This document shows, piece by piece, positions 20,713 through 30,055 of a DNA stretch of 49,289 nucleotides; position 1 is the stretch's first letter, and every line of letters begins with the position of its first letter. The translations under genes were made by a program, and so were the position numbers. A model generated the notes under the pieces. It saw nothing but the letters and a program-made list of their open reading frames with translations, was not told where the DNA came from and made no database searches. The stretch lies in IMG/VR virus record IMGVR_UViG_3300049217_000371, positions 1 through 49,289 of that record. One strand, 5' to 3'. The DNA comes from a virus.

Positions 20713-22406
20713 GCCGCCCGGGCCTCGTCGATGCAAGCGGCCGGAAGATCCCGGCGGCCGAGGTCGCCCGCGTGCGCGCCAAGGCCATGCTGAACGTGTC
20801 CGAGGGGCCGGAGCGCGGCGGCCATGATCGCGGCCCCGGGCACTGGGGCAGCCCTTGGGCCTACGATGCGCAGGCGTGGCACGGCCAGGACTTTGGCGAA
20901 TGGTTTCCAAACGTCCGTTCGCCGGACGCGGAAATCAATGTCGATCGCGACCGCACCGTCGGCCGCTCGCGCGACCTCGATCGCAACGACGGCTGGGCCT
21001 CCGGCGCGCTCGACACCATCGCGGACTCGGCTGTCGGCGCCACCTTCTTTCCGCGGCCGACCCCGAATTGGCGGGTGCTGGTGCGGCAGGACAAGCGGCT
21101 CGACGGGGTCTGGGCCACGGAATTCAGCCAGGCGGCCGAAGCCGAGTACAACCTCTGGGCGAACGATCCCGGCCGTTGGTGCGACGGCGCGCGCGCGCTG
21201 ACCGTGCCGCAGATGATGCGGCTCGCTTTCATCTCGAAGATCCGCGACGGCGACGGCATCGGGATCATGCTGTGGGATGAGGGTTCCGTCGCGGCCGGCG
21301 CCGCCCGCTATGCCACCCGCGTGCAGCTGATGGATCCGGACCGGCTCAGCAATCCCTATGAGGCCCTGGATACCGATCGCATGCGCGGCGGCGTGGAGAT
21401 CGATCTGCTGGGCGCGCCGGTCGCGCATTGGTTTCGGCGCGCGGAACCGAACGCGTGGTTCGAGGCGGCGGCCTCCATGATCTGGGACCGATTCGAACGC
21501 GAGACGCCCTGGGGTCGCCCCATCGTGGTGCATGACTTCGATCGCCGTCGTGTCGGTCAGCACCGCGGAACGCCGATCCTGATGCCCGTCATTCCGCGCT
21601 TCAAGATGCTCAGCCGCTATGACCAGGTCAGCTTGCAGCGCGCGGTTCTTCATGCCCTGATCGGGATCTTCGTGAAGTCGCCTTATGACACGGAGATGGT
21701 GCGCCAAGCGCTTGACACGGACGGCCAGGAGATCGGCGCGTATCAGGGCATGCGCGAGGCGTTCGGCGAGACGAACCCGCCGATGGTCATGGGCGGCATC
21801 CGCATCCCCAAGCTGTTTCCGGGCGAGTCCATCGAGACGGTGAATTCGGACAACGCGCTCTCCGAATTCGAGGCTTTCGAGCACGCGGTGCTGCGCTCGA
21901 TCTCGGCGGCGACCGGAGCGACCGCCGAGGAAATCTCCCGCGACTACTCTCGGGTGAACTACAGCTCGGCGCGCGCGGCGATGCTGGTGGCCTGGAAGAC
22001 GCTGCTGCGCCGGCGGCAGGACTTCGCGGTCGGATTTGCGACGCCGGTCTATGCCGCCTGGCTCGAGGAAGCGGTTGACCGAGGCTATGTGCCGCTGCCC
22101 GCCGGCGCTCCGGATTTCGCGGAATGGCGCGCCGCGTATGCCGGATGCCGCTGGATCGGCCCCGGCCGCGGTTGGATCGATCCCGTCAAGGAGCGGCAGG
22201 GCGAGGTGCTGGGCATGGATGCCGGCTTCGGCACGCTCGAATCGGTGGTCGCCGAGATATCCGGCGCCGATTGGCGCGACGTGCTGCAGCAGCGTGCTGC
22301 CGAGGTGGATGAGTTCAAGCGTCTCGGCCTGAAGATGCCCGACTGGGCGGCTGGGGGAGCGGAATCGAACGCGGCAACTGACGAACGAAAGCCGAAGCCC
22401 GCATGA
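20709..22406 (+). CDS. Portal protein, lambda gpB family
   Basis: 565-aa portal forming the dodecameric DNA channel. Family features: N-terminal WFPNVRSPDAEI, then SRDLDRNDGWASGALDTIADSAVG, VQLMDPDRLSNP, VVHDFDRRRVGQHRGTPILMPVI, and C-terminal DYSRVNYSSARAAMLVAWKTLLRRR. ATGA-coupled on both sides to gpW and the S49 protease. Length is typical of lambda-type portals. Confidence 0.95.
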   Translation: MSRPGLVDASGRKIPAAEVARVRAKAMLNVSEGPERGGHDRGPGHWGSPWAYDAQAWHGQDFGEWFPNVRSPDAEINVDRDRTVGRSRDLDRNDGWASGALDTIADSAVGATFFPRPTPNWRVLVRQDKRLDGVWATEFSQAAEAEYNLWANDPGRWCDGARALTVPQMMRLAFISKIRDGDGIGIMLWDEGSVAAGAARYATRVQLMDPDRLSNPYEALDTDRMRGGVEIDLLGAPVAHWFRRAEPNAWFEAAASMIWDRFERETPWGRPIVVHDFDRRRVGQHRGTPILMPVIPRFKMLSRYDQVSLQRAVLHALIGIFVKSPYDTEMVRQALDTDGQEIGAYQGMREAFGETNPPMVMGGIRIPKLFPGESIETVNSDNALSEFEAFEHAVLRSISAATGATAEEISRDYSRVNYSSARAAMLVAWKTLLRRRQDFAVGFATPVYAAWLEEAVDRGYVPLPAGAPDFAEWRAAYAGCRWIGPGRGWIDPVKERQGEVLGMDAGFGTLESVVAEISGADWRDVLQQRAAEVDEFKRLGLKMPDWAAGGAESNAATDERKPKPA

Positions 22407-23677
22407 CGAAGCCAGATTGGCGCTGCGGCGCGTCTCGGACGCTGTCGCTCTGTCTAGGTCACGGCTGGGATGGCGCCGCTGCCGCGACGCGCATGCTGGA
22501 CGCAGCCGGCATCGGCGGACGCAACCCACGGCCCGAGGTCGCACGACGCGGATTCGCGCTCTATGACGCGCAAAATCCGAATACGCGCGCAGGCTACAAG
22601 CTGCCGTTCGCGGATATCGTCGGCGGTCAGCTCGTTGTCCTTAAGGCCGGAGTCGATTCGGCGATTCCAGGCTTGGCAGCGGTGCGAACAGCCGACCGGG
22701 AGAGGCAGCGCGCGGGGCAGATCCTGGGTTACTACGAACAGCGCGTCGCCGCTGCCGCTAAGACAGCGCCGCGTAAGACCTCCGGGACTCTGGCGCGCCG
22801 GCCGGCTATCAGCAGCACGCACATGCTGCCGCATCTGATGCACCGGATGTTCAATACGCCGCTCGCGGTGCATCCGGCGAAAGCCGAAATCATCGTGAAG
22901 GCCCTCGCCGATCGCCTCGGCGTGACGAACTTGCTGCGCCCGAACGGTGAGATGGTGGCGCTAACCGGCTTGGATCTAGAGGACGGCGGAGAACGCCCCC
23001 AGCGTGGCTACGATGTGGTGAACGGTGCCGCGATCATTCCTGTCTGCGGCACGTTGGTGCAGAAGCTGGGGAGCATCCGGCCCTATATCGGTATGACCGG
23101 CTATGACGGCATCCGTTTCAATGTGGCGCAGGCGCTTGAAGACTCGGATGTGCGCGGCATCGTACTCGAGATCGACAGCCCCGGCGGCGAGGTCTGCGGC
23201 CTCTTCGACCTGGTCGACGCCATCTATGCCGCGCGCGGCCGCAAGCCCATCTGGGCGATTCTCGATGATCAGGCCTATTCTTCGGCCTATGCGATCGCGT
23301 CAGCAGCGGACCGCATCATCGTCCCGCGCACCGGCGGCACGGGCAGCATCGGCGTGATCGCAGTCTTTGCCGACATTTCGCAGGCGCTTCTGAAAAATGG
23401 GATCACCGTCCACGTGATCCAGTTCGGAACGCGGAAGGCGGACGGGCTCGATGTCATTCCGCTATCGCAGGAGGCGCGTGACCGGTTCCAATCCGATGTC
23501 AACACGCTCGGCGAGCTGTTCGTGGCGACTGTCGCGCGCAATCGCGGTATCGATCCCGCGCTCGTCCGTGCAACCGAAGCAGATGCCTTCCTCGGCGCCG
23601 AGGGTGTGCAACTGAAACTCGCCGACGCGGTTATGGCGCCTGACGCGGCATTCGCCGAGTTCCTGCAAACACTCTGA
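22403..23677 (+). CDS. S49-family head maturation protease
   Basis: 424-aa SppA/S49-type protease (lambda gpC-like). The peptidase domain starts about residue 150; the IVLEIDSPGGEVCGLFDL block binds substrate and DDQAYSSAYAIASAADRII holds the nucleophile, probably S294. An extra N-terminal region (about 10-120, ARRGFALYDAQNPNTRAGYKLPFADI) is not part of the protease and resembles a small module seen fused to other phage head proteins. The scaffold that usually follows in the same gene is separate here (23688-24437). Confidence 0.85.
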   Translation: MTKPDWRCGASRTLSLCLGHGWDGAAAATRMLDAAGIGGRNPRPEVARRGFALYDAQNPNTRAGYKLPFADIVGGQLVVLKAGVDSAIPGLAAVRTADRERQRAGQILGYYEQRVAAAAKTAPRKTSGTLARRPAISSTHMLPHLMHRMFNTPLAVHPAKAEIIVKALADRLGVTNLLRPNGEMVALTGLDLEDGGERPQRGYDVVNGAAIIPVCGTLVQKLGSIRPYIGMTGYDGIRFNVAQALEDSDVRGIVLEIDSPGGEVCGLFDLVDAIYAARGRKPIWAILDDQAYSSAYAIASAADRIIVPRTGGTGSIGVIAVFADISQALLKNGITVHVIQFGTRKADGLDVIPLSQEARDRFQSDVNTLGELFVATVARNRGIDPALVRATEADAFLGAEGVQLKLADAVMAPDAAFAEFLQTL

Positions 23678-23687
23678 GGGAAAATCA

Positions 23688-24437
23688 ATGAACTTGAACT
23701 TTCTCGGGATCGGGGCGGGAAACCGCGCCTCGACCCGGCAGCGACGCTTGCTTGCCACGACCGCGAACGTGCGCGCCGAGGCCGAGACGGAAGAGCAGAT
23801 GCGGCAGCGTCACGCGGACGAGCTGCAGAGCGCGGGGTATGACGACGATCCCGCGAATCCGCCGCCGAGCGATCCGACGCCTTCTCCCGCAAAGCCGCCG
23901 AAGAAAAAGCCGACGGGCGATGACGCCGGCGACGATGATCCCTCCATGCAGTCGGATGACGAGCTGCCGCCGGATGACGATCCCGATCCGGACGCGCCGC
24001 CGCCGGAGCAGGACCCTGACCAAGTGGCAGATGACGGCGAGCCCGACGATGACGCCGAAGGCGATGAGGACGAAGCCGTCGACCGCGAGCCGGATGAGAC
24101 GATGCGTCGTGCCAGGCGCGCGCGGCTACGCCGCAAGCGCCGCGCTCAGGCCCGTCTGCGGGAGCGGAGCCGCTGTGCGGCGATCTTCCAGGACCCGGCC
24201 GCGGCGAGGAACACGCCGCTCGCCGCGCAGCTCGCCTTCGGAACCAGCCTCTCCGCGACGCGCGCGATCGCGATCCTGCGCAACGGTGGCAGCGGCGGCG
24301 GGCTAGCGGGGCGCATGGGCGGCTACGCCACGCCCGCGGCGGTGATCGGCAGCGGCGCCGGTGCGCCGCCGGGCGTCGCGCCGAAGACGATCGCCACGTC
24401 TTGGGACGTCGCGATGCAAAAAGCCCGCAACTGGTAA
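23688..24437 (+). CDS. Separate scaffold-like protein with acidic linker
   Basis: 249 aa: basic N-terminus, a long Asp/Glu/Pro linker (about 45-140, ending in a Arg-rich block), then a helical C-terminal region (RCAAIFQDPAAARNTPLAAQLAFGTSLSATRAIAIL) matching the end of scaffold domains normally fused to S49 head proteases. The Arg block MRRARRARLRRKRRAQARLR probably contacts capsid or DNA. Function as capsid scaffold is inferred from position and this C-terminus. Confidence 0.7.
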   Translation: MNLNFLGIGAGNRASTRQRRLLATTANVRAEAETEEQMRQRHADELQSAGYDDDPANPPPSDPTPSPAKPPKKKPTGDDAGDDDPSMQSDDELPPDDDPDPDAPPPEQDPDQVADDGEPDDDAEGDEDEAVDREPDETMRRARRARLRRKRRAQARLRERSRCAAIFQDPAAARNTPLAAQLAFGTSLSATRAIAILRNGGSGGGLAGRMGGYATPAAVIGSGAGAPPGVAPKTIATSWDVAMQKARNW

Positions 24438-24449
24438 GGAACGCGACCG

Positions 24450-25385
24450 ATGGTTTCCCCGGTGCTTTACGAGCATTTTTACGACGGCGCTTTCCTTGTG
24501 CGGGAAGCGGCCGGCAACCGCTCCCGCGACCCTGGCGTCATGAGCAATTCCGGCGGCTCGGATCTGCTGCTGGATCCCGGCCTGGTGGTGACGCAAGTCA
24601 CGACCGGCACGCTCACCTCGGCGGCAAAATCCGGCGGCAACACCGGCACCGGCACCGTCGGCTCCCTGAGCGCGGGCCTCGGCGCGCTGGCCGGCGCCTA
24701 CACGGTAACCTTCACCGCGGCGACGGCCTTCCAGGTCTTCGACCCGGCGGGCAAGGAACTGCGCAACGGCGTGACCGGCACGGCCTATTCGGATGAGATC
24801 GGCTTCACCATCACGGCCGGAGGCACGGCCTTCGTGGCGGGCGATGGGTTCACGATCACCGTGGCCGCGGGTTCCCTGAATTGGCAGCCCTACACCTCGA
24901 GTACGCCGGCTCAGAACCTGGCGATCCTCTACAATCGCACCGTCGTTCCGGCCGGCGGTTCGAAGAAGGTGACCGTGATCACGCGGGAGTGCGAGGTCAA
25001 CCAGAAGGAACTCGTCTGGGACCCGTCGATCGCCGCGGCCGGCGGCATCTCTTCCGCCGCCGGCGGCAGCAATGTCGGCAACGGCACGATCGGATCGCTG
25101 TCCATCGTCTCGGCCGCACAGATCGGCAACATTTACCCCCCGGTGCCGGTCGGCGCCTACACGATCACCGCCGAGTCTGCGCTGGAATTCGTGGTGGCGG
25201 ACCCGACCGGCGAGGTCCTCGGCACGGTCGGCGTGGGTGAGGCCTTTTCAAACGAGATCGCCTTCACCATCACCGCCGGCGGCACGGCCTTCATGGAGGG
25301 CGATTATTTCACGGTGACGGTGACCGAGAGCGGCCAGGTGCAGGCGCTCGCCGTGCTCGCCACTGCCGGCATCATCGCGCGTTAA
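24450..25385 (+). CDS. Head decoration protein, gpD-like, with duplicated module
   Basis: 311-aa protein in the position of lambda gpD. The N-terminus (EHFYDGAFLVREAAGNRSRD) and LVWDPSI segment fit the family. Two related ~75-residue units are inserted, each with a GTG(T)xGSLS start, GAYTxTxxxAxxFxVxDPxG and FTITAGGTAFxxGDxFTxTV. The duplication makes it about three times lambda gpD in size. It would stabilise the expanded capsid and may display beta-domains on the surface. Confidence 0.8.
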   Translation: MVSPVLYEHFYDGAFLVREAAGNRSRDPGVMSNSGGSDLLLDPGLVVTQVTTGTLTSAAKSGGNTGTGTVGSLSAGLGALAGAYTVTFTAATAFQVFDPAGKELRNGVTGTAYSDEIGFTITAGGTAFVAGDGFTITVAAGSLNWQPYTSSTPAQNLAILYNRTVVPAGGSKKVTVITRECEVNQKELVWDPSIAAAGGISSAAGGSNVGNGTIGSLSIVSAAQIGNIYPPVPVGAYTITAESALEFVVADPTGEVLGTVGVGEAFSNEIAFTITAGGTAFMEGDYFTVTVTESGQVQALAVLATAGIIAR

Positions 25386-25401
25386 ACGGGGGGAGATTGC
25401 A

Positions 25402-26502
25402 ATGTCTGGATCTGTTGGCGGCGGGACGATACTCAACGTCTTCCGCAATGACGCATTCACAACCGTAAGCTTGACCGAAGCGGTCGAGCGCAACCCATTC
25501 AACCCGCAGGGACTTGGAGCGCTCAAGCTTTTCAAGCCTAAGCCAATCCGCACCAAGGCGCTTGCGGTCGAGCAGCGCCAGGGCCGGCTTTCGATTATCC
25601 CGACCAGCGCGCGCGGCGCGCCGCCCACAGAACGCGAGACCGAGAAGCGCCAGATGCGCTACTTCGAAGCGCCGCGGCTTGCGACGGGCGACACAGTCTA
25701 TGCCTCGGAGCTCATGGATGTGCGCGAATTCGGCACCGAGAGCGTGATGATGCAAGTGCAGGCGGAGGTCGCCCGCCGACTCAGTGGTCCAACGGGGTTG
25801 ACGAGCAACCTGGAATATACGTGGGAACGGCACCGCCTGGCCGCAGTGCAGGGTGAGCTCTTGGATGCCGACGGCACGATTCTGTTTAACTGGTTCAATG
25901 AGTTCAATATCCAGCAACCGGAAGAGATTGGTTTCAATCTGACTGCAAAGACATCCGGCGCGCTCCGCACGCTATGCAATGGCATCGTGCGTGGAATGTC
26001 GCGTTCAAGCCAAGGTGCATTTACCGGAGGCACCAAGGTGATCGGGCTTGCGGGCGACGCGTTCTGGGATCAGCTCATCACCCATCCTGACGTGACGTTG
26101 ACCTATTACAACTGGGTGCAGGCGGCCGAGTTGCGGAAAGGCAGTGCGTTTCAGGGCAGCGGCGACGACGCAAATCCGCTTTCGGCTAATTCATCGATCC
26201 TGACGCCGATGCTTTTCGGCGACATCTACTGGATCAACTATCGCGGCAGCGATGATATGACCTCGATCGCAATCCAGCCCGACAAGGTGAAGTTCTTTCC
26301 GCAGGGCGCCAACGATGTCTTCACCGTCGCCTGGGCGCCGAGCGACACCGCGCAGTGGGTCAATAAACCCGGCAAGCCGACTTACATCATCCCGATCATG
26401 GATAGGGATAGGCAGAAGTGGTGGCGCATGGAGGTGGAGAGCTATCCGCTCCACATCTGCACGCGCCCCGAGGTTCTGTGGTCGGCCCGGATGGAGGCGT
26501 AA
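25402..26502 (+). CDS. Major capsid protein, lambda gpE family
   Basis: 366-aa HK97-fold capsid subunit of the gpE type. Typical segments: AFTTVSLTEAVERNPFNPQGLG, VEQRQGRLSIIPTSARGAPP, YFEAPRLATGDTVYASELMDVREFG, and C-terminal SYPLHICTRPEVLWSARMEA. Strong GGGGGGAG precedes the ATG. Length matches lambda gpE (about 341). Confidence 0.95.
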   Translation: MSGSVGGGTILNVFRNDAFTTVSLTEAVERNPFNPQGLGALKLFKPKPIRTKALAVEQRQGRLSIIPTSARGAPPTERETEKRQMRYFEAPRLATGDTVYASELMDVREFGTESVMMQVQAEVARRLSGPTGLTSNLEYTWERHRLAAVQGELLDADGTILFNWFNEFNIQQPEEIGFNLTAKTSGALRTLCNGIVRGMSRSSQGAFTGGTKVIGLAGDAFWDQLITHPDVTLTYYNWVQAAELRKGSAFQGSGDDANPLSANSSILTPMLFGDIYWINYRGSDDMTSIAIQPDKVKFFPQGANDVFTVAWAPSDTAQWVNKPGKPTYIIPIMDRDRQKWWRMEVESYPLHICTRPEVLWSARMEA

Positions 26503-26700
26503 ATGGCCGCGATCTCCCTGACGGCCGTGACGCCGAAGCCGGGAATGAGATTCTATCACGGCCACGGTCACCACCATTTTGAAGAAGGCCGCTCGATACA
26601 GCTGCCGTCGGATGTGGCGGAGCGCCTGATCCGGGACGGACTGGTGGACCTGGCGGCCGCCACCAACGACGACACCACGCCGCCGGCGCCGGCCGCCTGA
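26503..26700 (+). CDS. Small head protein, 65 aa
   Basis: MAAISLTAVTPKPGMRFYHGHGHHHFEEGRSIQLPSD, with a His-rich HGHGHHH stretch and an acidic/Pro C-terminus. Lies between capsid and connector genes; similar small FI-like proteins aid head completion. Function unproven. Separated by one base from capsid stop. Confidence 0.6.
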   Translation: MAAISLTAVTPKPGMRFYHGHGHHHFEEGRSIQLPSDVAERLIRDGLVDLAAATNDDTTPPAPAA

Positions 26701-26701
26701 C

Positions 26702-27073
26702 GTGATCGACTTCGACTCCCTGGTGACCCAGGCCTGCGTCTCTGCTTTCGGCGATCCGGTGTCGATCCAGCTCGACGTGACCCAGCCGGTGATCTCGACG
26801 CTCGGCGACGGCGTGACGCCGCTGCTCGGCATCTGGGAGCGCGCCCTGCGCGAGCTGCGCGACGACCCTAATACAAACGCCATGTCAATCGTCGCCAAGC
26901 CGCAGCTCGGCATGAGCATGGAGCAGCTGACCTCGGCCGGCATTTCGGTGTCGGCCCTCAATAACGGGGTGGCCACGGTGATCGTCGAGGGCGAGACCTG
27001 GAAGATCGCGGTTGCCGAAGGCCCGGACAGCGGCGGCAACGTGAAGATCAGCCTGCTCGTCACCAGCCTATAG
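26702..27073 (+). CDS. Head-tail connector-like protein, 123 aa
   Basis: VIDFDSLVTQACVSAFGDPVSIQLDVT, beta-rich, in the position of the lambda gpFII neck connector. GTG start immediately after the previous stop. The family match is based on position and size; the C-terminus (SGGNVKISLLVTSL) suits a beta sandwich. Confidence 0.6.
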   Translation: MIDFDSLVTQACVSAFGDPVSIQLDVTQPVISTLGDGVTPLLGIWERALRELRDDPNTNAMSIVAKPQLGMSMEQLTSAGISVSALNNGVATVIVEGETWKIAVAEGPDSGGNVKISLLVTSL

Positions 27074-27079
27074 GGCGTC

Positions 27080-27730
27080 ATGACATCCTTCGCGACGCAG
27101 CTGCGCACGGTCGCGGTGCAGCTGCTCATTGCCGCGAACACGGCGGCGGGATCACGCGTCTATCCGACGCGGGCGGCGCCGGTGACGAACCCGGAGCTGC
27201 CGATCCTGCTGGTCTACACGCCGGAATGCCGTGGCGAGGCAATGGGAACGGCCGGACAGCCGCTGCTCAAGACGATCCAGATGCTGGTGGTCGAAGGCAG
27301 GACGGCGTCCGTAGATGAGGCGCAATGCGGCATCGATCTCGATGCGCTGATGGATCCGATCCTGGACGCGCTGCTCTGCGATCCGGCCTTCCGGTCGATG
27401 AAGGATGAGTGCGGCCACCTGCGCATCGAGCGCGTCGCCTCGATCGAGACACGGACGGCGGTGCTGACGACGGAGCAGAGCGGCGACCGGATCATCGGCC
27501 GTGGCGTACACCTGATCGGTCTGCAGACGACGGCCGAGTATCGCCAGCGCGGCGGCGTGCCGCTGTCGCAGGTGACGGTCACCGAGGACATCATCAACGT
27601 GGCCAGCCCCACGGGCGCCTTCACCGACGATCTCGATGCCGGTTTCAACAACACGCCGACGCCGTCGCCCCGCACGCGCGGGCCCGACGGGCGTGCCGAA
27701 TCCAGCTTCACCATTCCGTTTCAGAGTTAG
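27080..27730 (+). CDS. Tail completion/terminator-like protein, 216 aa
   Basis: Starts MTSFATQLRTVAVQLLIAANTAAGSRVYPTRAAPV, a layout seen in tail-terminator (gpU-like) proteins. A central beta region (LLKTIQMLVVEGR) and a C-terminal Pro/Thr-rich extension follow. Located between the connector and the sheath, so it likely seals the tail tube. Assignment is by position and weak pattern. Confidence 0.55.
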   Translation: MTSFATQLRTVAVQLLIAANTAAGSRVYPTRAAPVTNPELPILLVYTPECRGEAMGTAGQPLLKTIQMLVVEGRTASVDEAQCGIDLDALMDPILDALLCDPAFRSMKDECGHLRIERVASIETRTAVLTTEQSGDRIIGRGVHLIGLQTTAEYRQRGGVPLSQVTVTEDIINVASPTGAFTDDLDAGFNNTPTPSPRTRGPDGRAESSFTIPFQS

Positions 27731-27739
27731 GAGCGCATC

Positions 27740-29257
27740 ATGTCTGGGACAGCCGCCGCGGGATCGGTGCCGTTCGTCTACACGCCGAGCAACCTGCTGG
27801 TGCCTATGCTCTCACTCGAGATGAGCAACAGCCAGGCCAATTTCGACGTGCAGACGCAGGTCGGGCTGCTCATCGGCCAGAGCCTTGTGGCACAGCCGGA
27901 AGTGCCGGTCTGCGTCTTCTCGACCGCGATGGCGCGCAGCCTGTTCGGTCGCGGCTCCATCCTGGCGCGCGCGGTCGAAAAGTATCTGCTGAACGACACG
28001 CTGGGCTACGTGTGGTGCCTGCCGCTGGCGGATGCGAGCGGCGGCGTGGCGGCGACCTATACCGTGATCATTTCCGCGGCCAGCGTGCTCGCCGGAACGA
28101 TCCCGCTCTATATCGCGGGTCAGAACGTCCCTGTTGCCGTCAATACCGGCGATGCGTCGGCAACGATCGCGACCAATATCGCGGCGGCGATCAATGCCGC
28201 GCCCGATCTGCCCGTCACGGCCGCCGCCGCCACCGGTACTGTCACCCTGACTTGCAAATGGAAAGGGGCGACCGGAAGCACGATCGATATCCGTGTCGCC
28301 TATTACGGAACTCTCGGGGGCGAATCGCTCCCGTCCGGAGTGTCGCTTGGAATTTCATTCGGGGCGACCGGAACCCAGGACCCCGATCTCACCGGCGTCG
28401 CGGCGGCGCTCGGGTCGGTTCCCTATGATTTTATTTTCTCGCCCTACTCCGGGGCCGCCCAGACAGCTGCCCTGACGGGGATGATGAATTTCAGCACGGG
28501 CCGATGGGGTCCGCTGCGGCAGATCTACGGTCATGTGTGGACCGCCCTGGTGGGTTCGGAAGCGAGCCTCGCGGCGATAACGGGGGCGATGAACGATGCC
28601 CACACCACCTTGATCGGTATCGACCCGTGCCCGACACCGGCTTGGGAGATGGGCGCGGCCTGCATGGGCGCCGCGGCGCCCGCCATCAGGAACCAACCGA
28701 ATGCGGGGCTGCAAGGGATCCAGGTGCAGGGCGTGCTGGCGCCGGCGGCCAGCAGTCGCTTCACCGAGCCGATGCAGCAGGCGCTGCTGAGCACGGGCTG
28801 CGCGACGCTCAGCTACGACCAGGCCGGCGGTGTCTACCTGCAACGCATGGTGACGACCTATCAGGACAACCAGTTCGGTCAGCCCGACCAGAGCTATCTG
28901 GACGCGCCGACGCTCTATGGCATCATGGCGGGCAACCGCATCGTCGCCGGCGACCTCGGTCCGAAACTGGCGAATGGCCTGATTTTCGCGGAGGGAACCG
29001 CGATTCCGCCGGGTGTGAAAGGATTCACGCCGAGCGGCGTCAAGGCCCTGCTCGCGGGCAGCTACCAGCTTGGAGTCAGCAAAGGGCTCTATCAGAACGT
29101 GCAGGATATGCTCGCCAACAGCATCGTGCAGATCAACCAGCAGAACCCTGGCCGCATCGACATCCTGTTCGCCCCCGATCTGGTCTATGGCCTCTACAAC
29201 ACCGCCATTCTCAACCAGTTCCAGTTCGTGACAGGCCAGACGAGCGCGGCCGCGTAA
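27740..29257 (+). CDS. Contractile tail sheath protein
   Basis: 505-aa sheath protein like Mu gpL. Patterns: VPFVYTPSNLLVPMLSLEMSNSQANF, a beta-rich surface domain (about 100-215, AATYTVIISAASVLAGTIPL..NVPVAVNTGDASATIATNIAAAINAAPDLPVTA), then FIFSPYSG, and C-terminal VYLQRMVTTYQDNQFGQPDQSYLDAPTLYG. Its presence shows a myovirus tail. GGAG lies 6 bases before the ATG. Confidence 0.92.
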   Translation: MSGTAAAGSVPFVYTPSNLLVPMLSLEMSNSQANFDVQTQVGLLIGQSLVAQPEVPVCVFSTAMARSLFGRGSILARAVEKYLLNDTLGYVWCLPLADASGGVAATYTVIISAASVLAGTIPLYIAGQNVPVAVNTGDASATIATNIAAAINAAPDLPVTAAAATGTVTLTCKWKGATGSTIDIRVAYYGTLGGESLPSGVSLGISFGATGTQDPDLTGVAAALGSVPYDFIFSPYSGAAQTAALTGMMNFSTGRWGPLRQIYGHVWTALVGSEASLAAITGAMNDAHTTLIGIDPCPTPAWEMGAACMGAAAPAIRNQPNAGLQGIQVQGVLAPAASSRFTEPMQQALLSTGCATLSYDQAGGVYLQRMVTTYQDNQFGQPDQSYLDAPTLYGIMAGNRIVAGDLGPKLANGLIFAEGTAIPPGVKGFTPSGVKALLAGSYQLGVSKGLYQNVQDMLANSIVQINQQNPGRIDILFAPDLVYGLYNTAILNQFQFVTGQTSAAA

Positions 29258-29294
29258 CCGATCCGCAGTCCTCAAAGAATAAGGAACGCATGAG

Positions 29295-29672
29295 ATGGCT
29301 TCGGCAAAGGCAATCGCCGGCACGCTCTATATGGCGATCGACGGCGTGCAGTATCGGCTGCAGGGCAACTGGAAGATCCAGCCGAACACAATCCAGAGGA
29401 AGCCGGTGGAAGGCCAGTCTGGCCCGCTCGGCGCAACCCAGAAGTTCGTGACGCCCTATATGAAGGGCGACATCTCCGACTATGGCGGCCTCAGCCTGCA
29501 GGCGCTGCAGAACATCACCAACAGCACGGTCACCGCCGAGTTGGTGAATGGCAAGACGTATGTCGGGAACAACGCCTTCTGGGGTGATGACACGGAACTC
29601 GATACCGAAACGGGTAAGTCGCCGATCTGCTTATACTGTCCGGGCGGCATTACGGAGATCACTGGCTCATGA
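29295..29672 (+). CDS. Tail tube protein, Mu gpM-like
   Basis: 125-aa tube subunit: GTLYMAIDGVQYRLQGNWKIQPNTIQRKPVEGQSG, GYMKGDISDYGGLSLQALQNI and VTAELVNGKTYVGNNAFW. These are typical of the phage tail-tube family (DUF2597/gpM). It directly follows the sheath. Start at ATG 29295; an ATG five bases earlier is in another frame. Confidence 0.9.
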   Translation: MASAKAIAGTLYMAIDGVQYRLQGNWKIQPNTIQRKPVEGQSGPLGATQKFVTPYMKGDISDYGGLSLQALQNITNSTVTAELVNGKTYVGNNAFWGDDTELDTETGKSPICLYCPGGITEITGS

Positions 29673-30055
29673 GCACGACCGTCCCTCTGGCGGACCCGAT
29701 CCAGGCGCATGGACAGACTGTCGCGCAACTGACATTGCAGGAACCGCGCGGCAAAGACATCGCGGCCTGCGGTTTGCCGCGCACCTTCACCCGGAAGGGC
29801 GACACGTCGTCGATGGTCGTGGATGCTGCGGCTGTCCATGCCTACATCGTCAGGCTCGGCAATATCCCGCCGAGCAGTGCCGATACGATCAGCGCCCGTG
29901 ACTGGATGGACGTGATGGGCGCCGTGCTGGGTTTTTTCGCGCCGACGCCCGAGAAGGCAGGAGCGGAAGGGGACGCGCCTCCGGCGCATCCCCAGGCGGC
30001 GGCGCCGAAGGCTCCGGGGACAATCGCGATGCCGTTCCAAGAGACTTCGACGTAG
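29669..30055 (+). CDS. Tail assembly chaperone (E-like)
   Basis: 128 aa, helical, with TLQEPRGKDIAACGLPRTF then DWMDVMGAVLGFF and a flexible Pro/Ala C-terminus. It coats the tape measure protein during tail assembly. ATGA-coupled to the tube gene. It contains the slippery heptamer T-TTT-TTC at 29932-29938, allowing a longer second product. Confidence 0.85.
   Translation: MSTTVPLADPIQAHGQTVAQLTLQEPRGKDIAACGLPRTFTRKGDTSSMVVDAAAVHAYIVRLGNIPPSSADTISARDWMDVMGAVLGFFAPTPEKAGAEGDAPPAHPQAAAPKAPGTIAMPFQETST

Noticed and set aside
20673-22544. 623-aa open frame on the minus strand
   Set aside because: Antisense to the portal gene; a by-product of high GC codon use with no domain.
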